Source of the DNA: Serinus canaria
Lineage: Eukaryota; Chordata; Aves; Passeriformes; Fringillidae
Reading direction: 5' to 3'
Length of the DNA stretch: 64,000 bases
NCBI RefSeq assembly: GCF_022539315.1
Contig: NC_066313.1
Coordinates: forward strand, 10,481,764-10,545,763
Shown here: one piece after another, positions 12,000-24,609 of the stretch
Position numbering within the stretch: position 1 is the stretch's first letter
Layout of the letters: every line of letters begins with the position of its first letter
Translations under genes and position numbers: made by a program
The notes under the pieces: generated by a model
The model's database searches: none
The model's input: the letters and a program-made list of their open reading frames with translations, nothing else
What the model was told of the DNA's origin: nothing

Positions 12000-13590
12000 A
12001 TAAACAGGATGTAGAAACTTACGGTGGAAAATAATTCTATTTCTACAGTAACAGGAAAGTAATTTTGTTAATTCATGATGAGCTCACAAAAGGGAGCCTG
12101 CCTTACTTCTTAACAGGGTATAAATAGATTAATATAAAGTTTTATAACCAAAACTGGTTATACTTGAGGTTGATTTGTGAGAGTATCAGAACTTGACAAA
12201 TGAAACAGAGTTGAGCAAGCTGGTAAAGGTAACCTGCCAGGAGAGAGGGGACAGCTCTCCTTGCCTGGTTAATACTACCCACTATGGAAAAAAAAGCTGT
12301 CATCAGCAGATTATTCTAACACTCTCCATTTATTCCCACTATCCATTTACCCACCATGACAGGAAAAAAAAAAAAAAAAGCCCCAAACACACCACCAAAA
12401 TGAAACCAGGAACACACAACACACCCATGGCACTGCATTCTGCTTCTCTAGAATCCTACTCATTTTCTCCTGCTCTCATCATTACCCCTCATTCAATCTT
12501 CCCTCAGCTCCCCACTTCCACAACCCCCACTTGTGTAGCATTAACAACATCCAAAGACCATTCCACACTACACAAAACATAGCTGTTATTGTAATCTTTC
12601 CCCTGAAGACACTCTGTTCATATAACCCTTTAACTTTTTCTATTGTTTTTCTCTCGCTCTAGATAAAGTTTAGAATTTCTCATCTGATTCTACAAACATT
12701 AATAACTTTGATTTCTATTCACATAACCTAACCACTTATTGTGTCCTTTTCCCTTATCCTTTTGTTTCCACAAACACTCATTTCTACTATAATACTCATG
12801 CACCTCTCACACAGGAAATTCCATTACACTTCTGCACTGCTCCCCAGGCAAAGATCATCTACACTCTGGAGGCTCTTTCTTCCTCTTCTCCAGCAGTAAA
12901 TTACCAGAGCAAAAATTAATCCAAATCCACCAAAATACCTCCTGCAAGACCACAAGCCAAAACACAAATGATGTATGTTGTTTGCCCTTCCTCACAGACT
13001 TGTTTGTTCCCTTTTCCTCATTACAGTCTATATGAAGTTTAAAATAAATACATCTGCACCTGTGAGATGCTGACAAGTTCAGCTGGACAGCAATTAAATT
13101 AAGCCCTAGAGCAACACTGGCCTCCAAAATAAGTGTTTTCTCTTCCTCTTACAGAAGAAAAAATGCATTTATTGGTTTTGCAGTACAACAATATGTGCTG
13201 CTGTAATAACAGTTTTCACCCAATACCTTTCTTTTACTACATATGATTGGAAGGGAAGCAAAGAATGATATACCCGAAAAGATCAACAGAACACAAAGAC
13301 TAATGATAGGAAGAAAAGGGTACAAAAGGCCTAAAATATAATGTAGAAGGGCTAAAATATAGCATCAAAGGGCTCCCCTTCTCTTGAGCTGCTACTTTTA
13401 AAAAGTCTATGAAAGCTCTTTCACTTCTCCAGCTGTACAACGACAATATCCCTACCCTGATGCAATCTGCTCTCACTTTAGAGGGCACAGTGGCAAGAAA
13501 GACCAGAGAGTGAAAAAATACTGCTCCTAGAAAGAAAGGACATACTTCTTTTCAGAGAGACCAAAACTATTTACTTACTTTTAATCATGA
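12000..13590. other. Intron-like, pyrimidine-rich stretch, no gene seen
   Basis: Between about 12,300 and 12,850 the plus strand is unusually rich in C and T, with little G. A plus-strand open frame of 129 codons there (12,193-12,582) crosses an A16 run and has no domain, so it is treated as chance. No repeat family is recognised. Confidence 0.6.
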
Positions 13591-13594
13591 CAAC

Positions 13595-13700
13595 AAACAA
13601 TGACACAGATGAGGAAACTTTTGAGGAGCAAGGTGAAGGCTGAGGGAGCACCTGTCCCAGGGACGGGCTAAGCATAAACCCAGACCTCCTCCAATGAAAC
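13595..13700 (-). mobile_element. Ancient MIR-like SINE fragment
   Basis: The plus strand carries ACACAGATGAGGAAACT, close to the conserved core of MIR SINEs in reverse orientation. About 80 bases further it has an AAACCCAGACCTCCTCC-like segment where a reversed MIR places its tRNA-derived B-box region. The spacing and order fit a highly diverged MIR on the minus strand. Such old copies exist at low number in birds. The match was made from memory of the consensus, so it is tentative. Confidence 0.4.
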
Positions 13701-14179
13701 CAAGGAAGCTTTCTACGTCCCACCTCCCTTCATTAAATAACCTCCCCAGCCCAAACAGAAGATTTAATAATGCAAGTTTCCATTTTTTTTGAACATAATC
13801 TCTCCACCTCAAACCACAGTGGTTTGATTTACTGGGTCTACGTCTGAATTCTGTTTTATTGCAAATAAAACATAACCCTTGCTTTCAAAGTCACCTCGGT
13901 ATCTCTCTATTAAATCATGTACACCAGAGCTTGCTCGTAGCACTTTGGAAGGTGAACAGTTTGACTGACCAAGAATAACCTACCAGGATGCAAAATCCAC
14001 TTGCCTTCTTTATATGCTGCCAGGTTTATGAGATCAAGTCTGTCTGTGCTTGACATTTGGCATAATTACTATTGTAAAACATTTTATATTCCTGTAAATT
14101 CAGACTACGACCCTAAAGTGCTTACAAACTGAGATGAGATGCAGAGATAATGAAACAGAAAGAAAAGATGTAGGGGAAA

Positions 14180-17100
14180 AGTAGGTATAAAGAGGAAGAA
14201 AGCATCAGTTCCAGGAAAGATTGTGAGACTGTTTAACCTGCCTGACCAGCTTGGAGTCCTGAACTATAAAAAATGACAAGCAGAAACATGTTAAGGTAGG
14301 ATACTGCACACTGTAAAACATTATAATCAATTTGCCTCACTAAGATATAAAGCCAGAGGTGAAACTCTAGGTAGCATGGTCCCTAAAACACCATCTGTAT
14401 TTCTCTACTATGTTGTAGGAAACATTTCCACTGAACTGCTGTAAACTTTGTCACAATGCATACGAATGCAAAGTCCAAAATTTTCAGGGGTTTACACTAT
14501 TTTTATGGTGATTTTGACCACAGGAACAAGAGAAAGGACTGGAGGCTCTAAAACATCTTGACTCTAATCTGTTGCTGAAAAACAGATGGGAGGGAAAAAA
14601 GGAGAAAAAACAGCAAATTAACATGTATCCATCACCACTCAAGACCAAAAAGATCCACTTATATGGGGGTATGGGGGGGTAAGATTCCAAAAGAAAGATT
14701 AACCGACTTTAAACCATTCTTGCAATTCACTTCCACATGTAAGAGATAAAGCATGCACTGAATGCAACTTATTTTTGCCAGCTGCTCAGTAAGACATGAA
14801 TGATTCGAGAACACAGAGTAACAACAAGCTCTTTTTTGTTAATATATCCAAAAACATCTTTATTTCCCACAAATTCTTGTATTTCACTTCAGTTACTTCA
14901 CTTGAAGCAAGTGTGTGTTTTCAAGAGCAAGCACAATCCATGTTCCTCTCAAATAATCAAAAGAAAGCTAACAGTATTTATGAAGTCTTTCTAATGCACA
15001 TCCAGAAAAGCCAGATTAGTTGATAGGGATTTGTATGCACAATCTTTGCCACTTCAGGTACTAACACCTCCCTTGCTTAACATTTCTTTTTGTATAATTG
15101 GCAAATTTGATTATGAGCTTAATTTTTGCATAGTAAAGCTCATCCAGCCAGTTTTAATTTCAAACTGGCTTGCACTCCATCATGACTAGCTGTATGATAC
15201 AAAAACCTTTGACATCACAACATCATAAATCTTGCAGAACACAAGAAATTTTTGTAGGAGTGGGAAACTGTTGGTAAGATACTTCTTCCACCACTGACTG
15301 TACTCAGTCAGCTGTAACTAGGTGCAAGTGTCCACACTTGCAAATTACAAAAAAACATGCATCTGAACTACCCTTCCATGAAATTATTTTCTCTGTTAAA
15401 ATGACAGTCACAGGTAGAAGAGCTGAGAAGAAGAAAATGTTTGAAGTTGACCAAGAATTGGGGGCTTTTTTGATGAAACATACAACTGTAATTTAAAAAC
15501 TTAATACCAATAAAAAAAAAAAAAAAAGAAACTTAATGTACTCCACCACCAAGTTGCAGAGTATAAGCAACATCCTAAGTACAGAAAGGACTTCCATAGA
15601 CTTGTCCATTCACTACATGAATCTGGAATTAAAATCCCAAACTATTTTGGATTTGCATGAACTACAGAATTAAATTACACATTGCTTACACATAAACTGA
15701 GGTCATTAAAAAAAACCCACTCACAAGCAAACTAACAACTCAAGAGGCATTTCAGCTACCAAAGACCTGTTTTAATCTGACATCTAAATATCTGATGTTA
15801 GATGGCTGCTGCTATTTACAGACTGATCACAGTAATTTCACTCCTCCGTTGTTCACCAGCACCTCTCCTTACATGCACTGTGTGGGTCTAAGCCATGTTG
15901 GAGGCTACTGGGCACTGTCAAAATTGCAAGAAAAGAGAGATTCCATCTTGGAACAAAACAGAACATTTTAGGAACATCCATGAACATACCACAGCAGTGC
16001 TTTGGAATATTGCTACTCTATGCAAGAAGAACAGCAAGAATAGGAGAAGATTAAGCAGCTGGCTCAGCAGCACATTAACTCCATATCCATAGCAAATAAA
16101 GAAAGATTTTCTGAATTTCAGCTGAATTACAAGATGATCTCTCCACAGTTTGTGGGCATTTTGGTTTCTGGGAGTTTTTCCCCTACCAGTGAAACCGAAC
16201 AATAGTTGGGTACCTTAAATTTGAGGAAAATATGGTGCTTACTACTAAAGGAATAGGAATTGCACACTACAGTAAATGCCTTTCTCTTCCAAAATAAGAC
16301 AAATTACTGGCATTCCCATCACCCTCAGGTGGAGATGTATGTCAGTCAGATGTAGTAATACAGGTGATCCACATGTTCCATATGTGCTGAAACAACGTTC
16401 TCTCCAACAAAACACCAGGTCAGTACTGAACTAAAGTATCAGTACTGAAGTAAACATGAATGGTGGCATTATGATCAAAAATATTATTCCACCAACTTTC
16501 CCTATTTCTCAGGGATCTAACATGAGGAAGCAGTCCTAATAAACTGGGCAAGAACTATTACATGGACTGGAGCTGCAAAAGCCACTGCACAGCAGCTCTT
16601 CAGATCCACTGACCACTTTCAGTCTCTTTCCTAACCAAGTACAATAAAGTCCTTTCTATCCTGAAGCAAGGCTCTCTCATAGCCAAGTATGTCTGCACAC
16701 ATACCTAAGCACTTCCTGCCCGAACAGGTTCATTTTTACTTTCTTGCTTTAGAAAGCTGTTAAAACCTGGCTTTTACCAGTCTAATTCAGCTGCAATACA
16801 CTCACAGCTCAGATGGACCAGAGCACAGGGTGTGCATTCATCCCTGGTTCCACCAGTGAAAAGGCAGAACTGCAGCAGCCTGTGCCAGCAGCAGTGAAGG
16901 AACTGATGCTGCAGCAGCAAGTGAATCCAGACAGAAGGCTTTTTTTGCATGTGCTGAACTGCTCAATGGTGCCCAGCCTCTGGAATGCTGAATTACTCCA
17001 TGCCCTACTGAGCCTCCTCTGCAAGTCTCCTGAATAACCAGAACTAAGCCTGCAAAAACAAGTTTGCTCCCACTCAGCAATCAATATTAGAGTTTTTCCC

Positions 17101-17470
17101 ATGAGTTTGTACAAACTCCAATTCTCGCTTCAAAAGCTGGAAGTTTCCAAACTGACCAAAGTCAGTCAGTACCTTGGCTCCTATACCTACTCATTTGTAG
17201 AACTCTCAGATACCTGCCACACTCTTCTCTTTGCCAGAGTGAGAGAAAATGGATCAAGCAGTAGCCAGTGGCTCACACATCTAAGTCTGGGAGGAGGGGA
17301 AGCATCCCAAACCTTCTAATTGCTAATAGTCAGTGCCACCTATGGTCGAGGTTGCAGAAACAAAGATCCAAAGAAAGAAAAAAAAGGTTTCTGGAACTTT
17401 AAACAAGGTTTTATAAATGGCTTCAGAAGAACAGATTACACAAAAACAACAAATAATTTCTAGCTCACTT
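14180..17470. other. Intron-like, no gene seen
   Basis: AT-rich non-coding sequence. It holds an A16 run at 15,512-15,527 and a 9-bp perfect hairpin (AGCCAGTTT ... AAACTGGCT) at 15,146-15,170. A short plus-strand frame at 16,813-17,037 and overlapping minus-strand frames show no domain or splice support. Confidence 0.6.
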
Positions 17471-17472
17471 AC

Positions 17473-17558
17473 CACTGTTGCACTAGGTAAGGTGCTAGTA
17501 TCAGAACCAGGTCCAAATTCTTTATATGATTTTACAATAAAAATATCTTTAAAATGCA
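17473..17558 (-). CDS. Candidate 86-base coding exon, fibronectin-III-like end
   Basis: The minus strand shows an acceptor (gcactttaaactttcag), an 86-base block with one open frame, and a very strong donor ACAGTG then gtaagtgag. The frame includes VKSYKEFGPGSDTSTLPS. The spacing of the aromatic residue, the N/K-x-x-G-x-G-like turn and the following serine resembles the last strands of a fibronectin type III domain. This resemblance is loose and is my inference. It starts with two bases of a split codon and ends on a codon boundary. No gene is named. A pseudo-exon is possible. Confidence 0.35.
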
Positions 17559-17599
17559 CTGAAAGTTTAAAGTGCAGCTTTCTATTTTCTTATCTTACC

Positions 17600-20570
17600 A
17601 CACTTATCTCCTCAAGTTAAACTCATCTCGTTTTTATTAACAGCTCCAGGTCAACCGTTCAACTGGGCTCGGTTGCTGCAGATGCTTTGTCCAGTGGTCA
17701 GGAAAAAGATGCCAGGGAATGTTTCATCACGCCTTACAAAATCCTCCCCCACCACCCCAACAAACTACTAGCAACAGACTGTATTTTCTGGGAAAGTTAA
17801 CCAACACAATAGACACAACAATTCCCTCCAGAGGTTTTGCAGCAGTCTCAGTTCAGTACACAAGGCCATTAATTACACAACTGCCTTTAGCATTAGCAGG
17901 ATTCTGGTAGTGACAGCACTGGTTAAGGCTGCCTTCAGTATGTGCACCAAAAATCTATTTACTTCAAGTTATGCAACACCTCCACTTCCTCTCTTCTTTA
18001 TTATGGTAGACCATGGTAACAGAAAGAAAAGGGGTGGAGATGGGGAACAAGCATTTCGTAATCTCAAGCAGGGCACAGCCACATTTCTAAAACAGATCTA
18101 ATCTGGAATTCACCTCTAAAATCTGCCTGAACTGATAATAACACTCAAGCACCAAATCTTTATTAAAACTTTTATTAAGTATTTCCAGAGGAAAAAATTG
18201 TGTAATACAGGTAACCAATGCTGGAATCAACTGCATACTACCATTATAAGCAATAACTGGTTTTAAAATCTGACTTATTTGATTGGAGATGTGTTTGATT
18301 TTGCGTTTTCTTCCTCATTTGGCGTCTTCTCCATCACCCCACCCACAATATAGCAGTCTACCCCAGGCCAAATAGTATTCCAAAATTCTCAAGATTCTAA
18401 CGTCATCAGTCATGCTCAATCAGTAAAGTTGGCAGTAAAAGTTTTAATTCAGCAAACATCCTTCTACTTTCCATTAAAAAACCCCAAATAAACAAAGAAA
18501 AAAAAAACCACCAAAAACCTAGGAAAATTACAGGCTACTCAAGCTGATATATTCCATGTCACTAAGAAAATCAAGACAAAATGAAAAATAGCACATCATC
18601 AGTCCTCTTAACTATGATCTGAAGAGTCTGCCTCATACCTCTAATGGTAGGCTGAGAATTGACAAAAAACAAAATTAAACAAAAACCCCAGAACTCTAAG
18701 AACTGGCTCTTCTCAACAGAGGAATTATTAGAAGTCCCAAAGCAGTCACAGCAATCTTGACTGGTAAAATGTTTTCAAGGACTTAGATTTAATCACATGT
18801 TATTTTCTTTTCCTCTGATCATTTATTTAAAGTCATAGGCTGAATTATTTATGAACAAAAGTTAATTGCATTGAAATGCAGTATTGCCCTGTATTTATCT
18901 AACACCTTTTTCACAACTCAACCTCCTATCACCAACTGGTTAAAATCTAAAAAAAATTGACAGGATTTGAGATAAGAATTTAACATTTCTATAGCAATAC
19001 TGAGATTCTCTTAAATGCAGTTAAATATGATGAAGTCCCTGGATCCTCCCATCTGCTGCGGAAATTGTGCAACTGCTCTTACCAACTTTTCTTTTTCTTA
19101 CATTTGTTTGTGTTAAAAAAAAAAATCGAGGAAGAATAGCTTATTCACAAAATATTTGGTTTGAATAAATCAGTTTTGACAGATTAGTTGCAACTAAAGT
19201 CATCATACTGGAGTTCAAACAGTCACAGCACAGACCCCTCCCAGATTGGGGCTCTTCAAAAATCTTCTCAGCTGTCAAGAGATCTCAAAGATCAACAACT
19301 TGCATGTATAAGGCTGTATAGACACTCTCTGCAAGGTGTAAAATGGAAGCTCAAGGGTACACTCATATAAATATACCCCACATCCACAAAGTGTTAATCT
19401 TAAGTCAGCGAGGCTGTATGACAGAAGTAACTATTACAGTGTATGACTGCTGCTCAGGACATAGAGCATTTTCCAAGTCCCTCATTTCCTAAAACCAACT
19501 CATTCACTTGTCACCTGCCAAGACAAAGAGTAGAGAGGATTTCACAAATACCTCTGTGGCTTGTGTGTGGTGACAACACGCCAGGAAAGATAGATTTTCA
19601 TTTTCTCATCAAGTTATTAGATTAGGTTTACACGCAGATTTAAATGCCCAGGAGGAGTCTGCCACCTGTCCTAAACTTAATTAGTCAGGAATGTCTGCAT
19701 GACAAGAGCAGATACTTCAGATGTTTTGGAGTGACCACAAGCAAACATCAAAATAATCAGCAACATAATTTCAGTGATGCCAAGAACGAACCACTAAGCA
19801 CAGCCCTCTGTGAAACCACCTGAATTTTATTAATGGAGTGCTTCATACTCCCCACACAACTGACATCAGCTGAGCATCTGTAAAACCAGAGAATCAACTA
19901 TGTAAAGTCTACAGCTGGGTTAAGGAAACAAAGAGCCTTAGATTTCACATTAAAATAGGGGTGCATATTTACACATTACTAAAGCAGGTGGGGTGTGTGT
20001 GTGAGATACGAAGATTCAAATCCTCTAAGACTTTTCCTCAGCTTTGTTCTTGTGCTGTTTATCATAGCAGCACATCTAAGATTTCCAGGTTTTTGTACCT
20101 CCCCTAACCCCCCTACATACACACCCCCCCACATGTAGGATACTCATAGCAGATTAGTAACTAGGAAAAAACAACACATTTTCATTTAAAGTGGCAAACA
20201 CATCCATGTTCAAGTATATTTCACATTAATCATCTTGCAAAAAGCTAAACCCAAACCCCCTTAAAACATTAATTTGAATTTTATCTGTGTAGGTACGTAG
20301 CAACTACTGACATTGATGTGAGGAACTGAACAGAATACAGAGAATTCAGTTAATCATCTCCTTACGTTGCCATTGGCACATAAATTTGTCTCATTAGCAG
20401 GGGCTACTTAGTTCGCTGTAGTAAACAAAGCTGCCGATACGACAGCCTCGCACATACTTCTCATTCATTCACGTATTTTCCTTTCCTTAGACTTCTAGCA
20501 TGTGCCACAGAAGAGCCCAATGTTAAACATTCCTGGAGTGTCACAATATGTAATACAATAAAACAGATTA
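17600..20570. other. Intron-like, no gene seen
   Basis: AT-rich non-coding sequence without a recognised repeat family. Strong isolated splice-like signals occur, for example a good acceptor and donor only 13 bases apart near 18,640, but no credible exon. Confidence 0.6.
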
Positions 20571-20579
20571 CAACCATAC

Positions 20580-20615
20580 CTTTCTTTCACAGCAGTGGTG
20601 CCAAGCACAGGTACA
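20580..20615 (-). CDS. Candidate 36-base microexon
   Basis: The minus strand has an acceptor (attgattgctacag), 36 bases, and a strong donor GAAAG then gtatggttg. One open frame reads VPVLGTTAVKE, with one base at the start and two at the end in split codons. Two of the three frames are open, so reading-frame evidence is weak at this length. The length divisible by three would suit a cassette microexon. Low confidence. Confidence 0.2.
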
Positions 20616-20873
20616 CTGTAGCAATCAATTTGTTCTGCAGACAGAAAGGCTTTCATAGAATACTAATGCAAAATCTCTTTTCTTTCTCCTTCGACTTGAC
20701 TCCCCAATGCCTGGGTCCCGACCAATACAAGGAGGAGGGCAGAATGTCTTCTGCTGAGATAACCACAACTACTAATCAAGTATACGTGTACAAGGGCACA
20801 GGATTAAACCTCCACCGGGCTTGACTCGGGCACCGAGAGCAGCTCAACACATGCACAGCAAGGTCAGAATTAA

Positions 20874-20897
20874 ACACACACACACACGCACGCGCAT
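20874..20897 (+). repeat. (CA)n microsatellite, interrupted
   Basis: An ACACAC run passes into CACGCACGCGCA. It is simple dinucleotide repeat. Confidence 0.9.
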
Positions 20898-21095
20898 CTA
20901 CTTGAGTGAACTAATTTATCACACTTTACCACTGACGGCTTTTTACCTCAGGGGAGTAAAATTACATCCTGGTGAACTGACGGGGCTCAGACACAACAGT
21001 TTCCCACAACAAATCAGATCTCTCGGAGAAGGGAAAGGGGCTCAGAGGTGAATGCTCCTCTCCCGGCTTCTGGGAAACTCCATGCACACCACGCC

Positions 21096-21130
21096 GTGTG
21101 TTTGTGCATGTGTCTGTGTGTGTGTGCACA
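21096..21130 (+). repeat. (TG)n-like tract
   Basis: An interrupted TG-rich run lies about 200 bases from the CA tract at 20,874 and in inverted orientation to it, so the two could pair in a transcript. It produces several spurious open frames on both strands. Confidence 0.8.
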
Positions 21131-21139
21131 GGTGAGTGC

Positions 21140-22060
21140 AAACAAGGGTGGGACACACAACAACCAGGCATTGGCTAAACCAGAAACACAGCAGCAAAGT
21201 TCAAAACCAGGCACTAACTCCCTTCGAGAGAGTTCTCTGATTATATTTATCTTTACCTCTTAATATAATCAATCTATCAAGTCTAATTACTCCAGAAGAA
21301 AGCATTTTATTATTGTCTAACATAGCAAATGTCAAACAAGCTGTTCATTTACCTTGAAGTTTATTAGCATAGAAATGCAACACGAAGATGCTCTCAAAAC
21401 ATTGTCACTTGTATTCACAACATTTTCGGAAACCCACTTAGCAGGTTTTTATTGCCTGGCATAGTTGGATACTGTTCTAGTTCTTAAAATAGGAAGGGCA
21501 TTATCTTAACTGTATCGCCCTTGAGCTGATATAAGTAAGACTTTTTCTTTAAACATCCAATTTATATTTAACTTTTCTCTTTGGTTTTCTTTAAATAAAG
21601 ACTTTTCCCACTTTCCTGTAAGCTGTACATATGTGGATACATGTGTTTTCATCGAGGTTCATACATGTGCCTTTCAAGAAGTAAAAAGTGAAACACTGAA
21701 ATTTCAAAGCAGGGGATTTTTTTTCTCCCTCAAGTTCTGCCCTGTCATGCATTCTTCCTGGCATTTTCTTTTCAGTACAACCAGATGTACATTTTACCAA
21801 AAACGTCAAGATAAACCCTACAAATCATCATCAGAGGGGTTTTTAACAACACTGCTTTTGCACATGATCTGAAATGAGAAGAAAACACTGCACAAACGCT
21901 CCCCAAAATAATGCCTGGCACTTTACCTAGGACAAACTAGCAAAACATTTTTGAAATATCAGTGGCTTTGCAGAGACACCGGCAAAAAAGCAGCGTTAAT
22001 CAATACTGATGAGTTTGTCCTTGACACACTGACCGTGTCATCGGGCTATTGTCATGTGAT
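21140..22060. other. Intron-like, no gene seen
   Basis: AT-rich non-coding sequence. A strong minus-strand donor-like CAAG then gtaaatga near 21,350 lacks a good acceptor. Confidence 0.6.
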
Positions 22061-22350
22061 ATCATGTCATTTCCCCACCTGGCTCATGACCTTGTCCTTT
22101 AAATGACCCAAAGCTTCCCTCAAGTAGCAGGAGGCCCCTCCCCGCTGCCTCAGCAAGGTCGAACGGGTCAGCGTGTCCTCATCTATAATCCACCACCATT
22201 TGTCAGCAGGGAGGCTGGAGGAGGCAGGCTTGCTACAAGGGGAGAATGCCCAATTAGGCAGCTGTCACACAAAGCATAGGCTGCAAAATTATCCCCTGTC
22301 AAAAGAAAGAGCAGCTGCGGGTGCCAATTACAGCAACCTTTCAACCCTTT
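22060..22350. promoter_or_regulatory. Possible conserved regulatory block
   Basis: This stretch looks denser in recognisable factor sites than the surrounding intron. It has a TGACCTTG nuclear-receptor half-site, a CAGCTG E-box, homeodomain-type CCAATTA, and a TTATCCC motif near TGTCAAAAG. Motif density suggests an enhancer, but conservation cannot be tested here. No coding frame or repeat is seen. Confidence 0.25.
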
Positions 22351-22791
22351 AGGTACTGGAAACTACACAGAAGTAAATGAAGTACAATTAGTGATAACAA
22401 ATCGATGAATTAGGACAGTAAATTAGAAATTACTAGCAGGTGAGCTTAGGTCTCCCATAATATTAAGGGCACAGCACACCCCAGGCAAGGGCAGGAATAT
22501 ACAGATTTCACAGAGCACATCAGTTTTGTCTTAGCCGTGCCTTCCTTGTGTGGAGCCTGTTTCCCTCTGTCGTTTTCTTCTCACAAGCCTCGTCTGAGCC
22601 AGATGGTGCAGGGAAAGGGAAAAAGAAGCAACCCGAAGAAAGAAGTTGTAGCACCCTATCTTCCCTCTTTATCCTGGCAAATGCAGTTTCCTCCTTTCTC
22701 AGGAGGTCCTCAAAGCCAGCACCATCTCTTTCTAGTAAGCACACTCCGTCTGACATTTACTGCACTGCAAGTTCCAGCTGAACAAGGTTAA

Positions 22792-22816
22792 CCCCCCCCC
22801 AAAAAAAAAAAAAAAA
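22792..22816 (+). repeat. C9-A16 homopolymer junction
   Basis: Nine C are followed directly by sixteen A. It is simple sequence in non-coding DNA. Confidence 0.9.
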
Positions 22817-22849
22817 GAACAACAAAACAGGAATAAAAACAAGGAGGAA

Positions 22850-24200
22850 AAAACAAACCCCCCAGTAAATTTTATGCCATTTACTCTTGAAACACTTAAA
22901 TCTGAGTTAAGTGCTAGACTTTTGATGACAGGAGAAGACTAATTTCTGCCCATTGCAGTTCTGAGACAAATCATGCAGTGACATCCTAAAGCATATACAG
23001 AGCCCAAACTCTGCAAGCAAAGTTTCTACTCCATGATTTTTTTTTTTTTTTGCCTTTTTCCCCTTAGTGAACAACTCACAACTGGGGTTTTTTTCCCCTC
23101 ATTGTTTTATTTGCATACAAGCTGGAAAGTTACTGTGTGCTGGCACCAAAAGGCAGGTCCTACAGTCCACAGTAAATCCAGCTTCTCCTCTGGTGCATCA
23201 GGTCAATCCTTTTAACAGGAAATTGCTACCCATGGATACCTGGGGCTCTGCATGCCCAAGGCACCCACAGAAGGGTGGTCACCTTACCAGCCCCTGGCAT
23301 TTACAGAATAAGAAGCTTAGAAAACAGAATAAGGAAAAGAAAAAGAGAAGGATAGGATTAAGAGTATGAATAATTAACATACAGCCACATGAAACTATGG
23401 TTGAGACAGTGGTACCAACACCTTTGTATTTAAGTGCTTCGACTCAAAGTGACAAGCAAATTCCAAGAACAAAATTCAAATGCATCTCCTCTTCCCAGTC
23501 AGCTCACAGTCATTTCAAACTAAGTGAAATTACCATTTCTTGTCAATTCTCTCTCTTCATTTCTCATTCCCTAATCCCAAAATCCACCTTTAATATGTTC
23601 TTATGCCTTGCAACCACGCTGAGCACTGAGGACAGGAGTCCAGATTCCTCCCAGAGGCAGCTCTGAATAACACCTGTATACTTGCACTATATTTCATACA
23701 TGTACTCACACATGCATACATATATTAATGCTAATACATTCATCAAAATATGAGACAGCAGAAATTAAGCCACTGCTCTCCAACAAGCAATTTCCTATAG
23801 CCATCTCTTCATCTCTAGCCAGTGAGTATTCCACTGTTTAATAAGAAAAAAAAATCTTGCTGTCATAACTCTGATAAGAGACAGGATAATAAAACACTAA
23901 CTATAAATAATGTTAAAAATGCTCATTTAACAGCAGTTGCAATAATGCTCATCAAGTTTGACATTTCCTTTTGAGTAGCATATGGAAACCATAGAGTACT
24001 GAAAGAGTTAATGTGTTTAGAATTCAGTTTCCATCATACTTGGGTGACTATCTCTTTAAATAATTTAAATCCTCTCCATCAACTACAAAGCTGTTTTGAA
24101 GCCATTTAGCTTTGTTCTTTACATGTGTTCTAATTAAGAAATGACCTTGTCATCACACACACCAGAAATCCTGGATTATTTCCTGCAGCAAAAATCTACG
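22850..24200. other. Intron-like, no gene seen
   Basis: AT-rich with a T15 run at 23,037-23,051. The part from about 24,000 to 24,190 holds a TGACCTTG half-site, TAATTA-like homeodomain sites and few simple repeats, and might be regulatory DNA for the CpG-rich block just to the right. No exon is seen. Confidence 0.5.
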
Positions 24201-24204
24201 AAGC

Positions 24205-24205
<1 letters not shown>

Positions 24206-24251
<46 letters not shown>
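24206..24251 (+). repeat. A46 homopolymer
   Basis: Forty-six uninterrupted A are followed by an A/G-rich stretch. Bird CR1 elements do not end in poly-A. The bases to the left show no AATAAA signal or recognisable retrocopy, so this looks like an expanded homopolymer and not the tail of an insertion. The exact length may be unreliable. Confidence 0.9.
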
Positions 24252-24253
<2 letters not shown>

Positions 24254-24344
24254 AAAAGAGAGAAAAAATATATACTTCTTCCTTTAGTGAGGAACTGAGG
24301 AAGTTGTTGGTTGGCTGAATGCTGAAGCAGTTTCACCGCATAAT

Positions 24345-24362
24345 TTGTGTGTGTGTGTGTGT
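24345..24362 (+). repeat. (GT)n microsatellite
   Basis: A short GT repeat of about nine units lies between the A46 run and the internal CpG-rich block. Confidence 0.9.
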
Positions 24363-24609
24363 TGTTGAATGTCACAGGGCGGGTTAGTGTGACCTTGAGC
24401 TGCATCAGCAGCACAGCAAGGGTCGAGATGCCTGCAGGCGCCCTTGTACTGGATTTGCAAGACAAAAACCTTCAAACTGGCTGAAGGACATCTTAAATCT
24501 CTTCAAAGGTTTTCCCGAACTAATCTGGGCTGCTCTTAGCCGGATCTGTGCCAGTGTGAGAGGCAAAATTAAAAACAAGGTCTTTGACAGGATGTTGTCT
24601 CCTCTTAAC

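Noticed and set aside
13830..14080. Several protein-like minus-strand frames near donor-like sites
   Set aside because: Acceptors are weak, frames conflict with one another, and the area lies next to an apparent ancient repeat.
18640..18660. Strong acceptor and donor enclosing 13 bases
   Set aside because: Too short to be a credible exon without expression evidence; likely coincidence.
24206..24251. Poly-A as the tail of a processed pseudogene
   Set aside because: No polyadenylation signal, gene-like sequence or flanking duplication is visible next to it.
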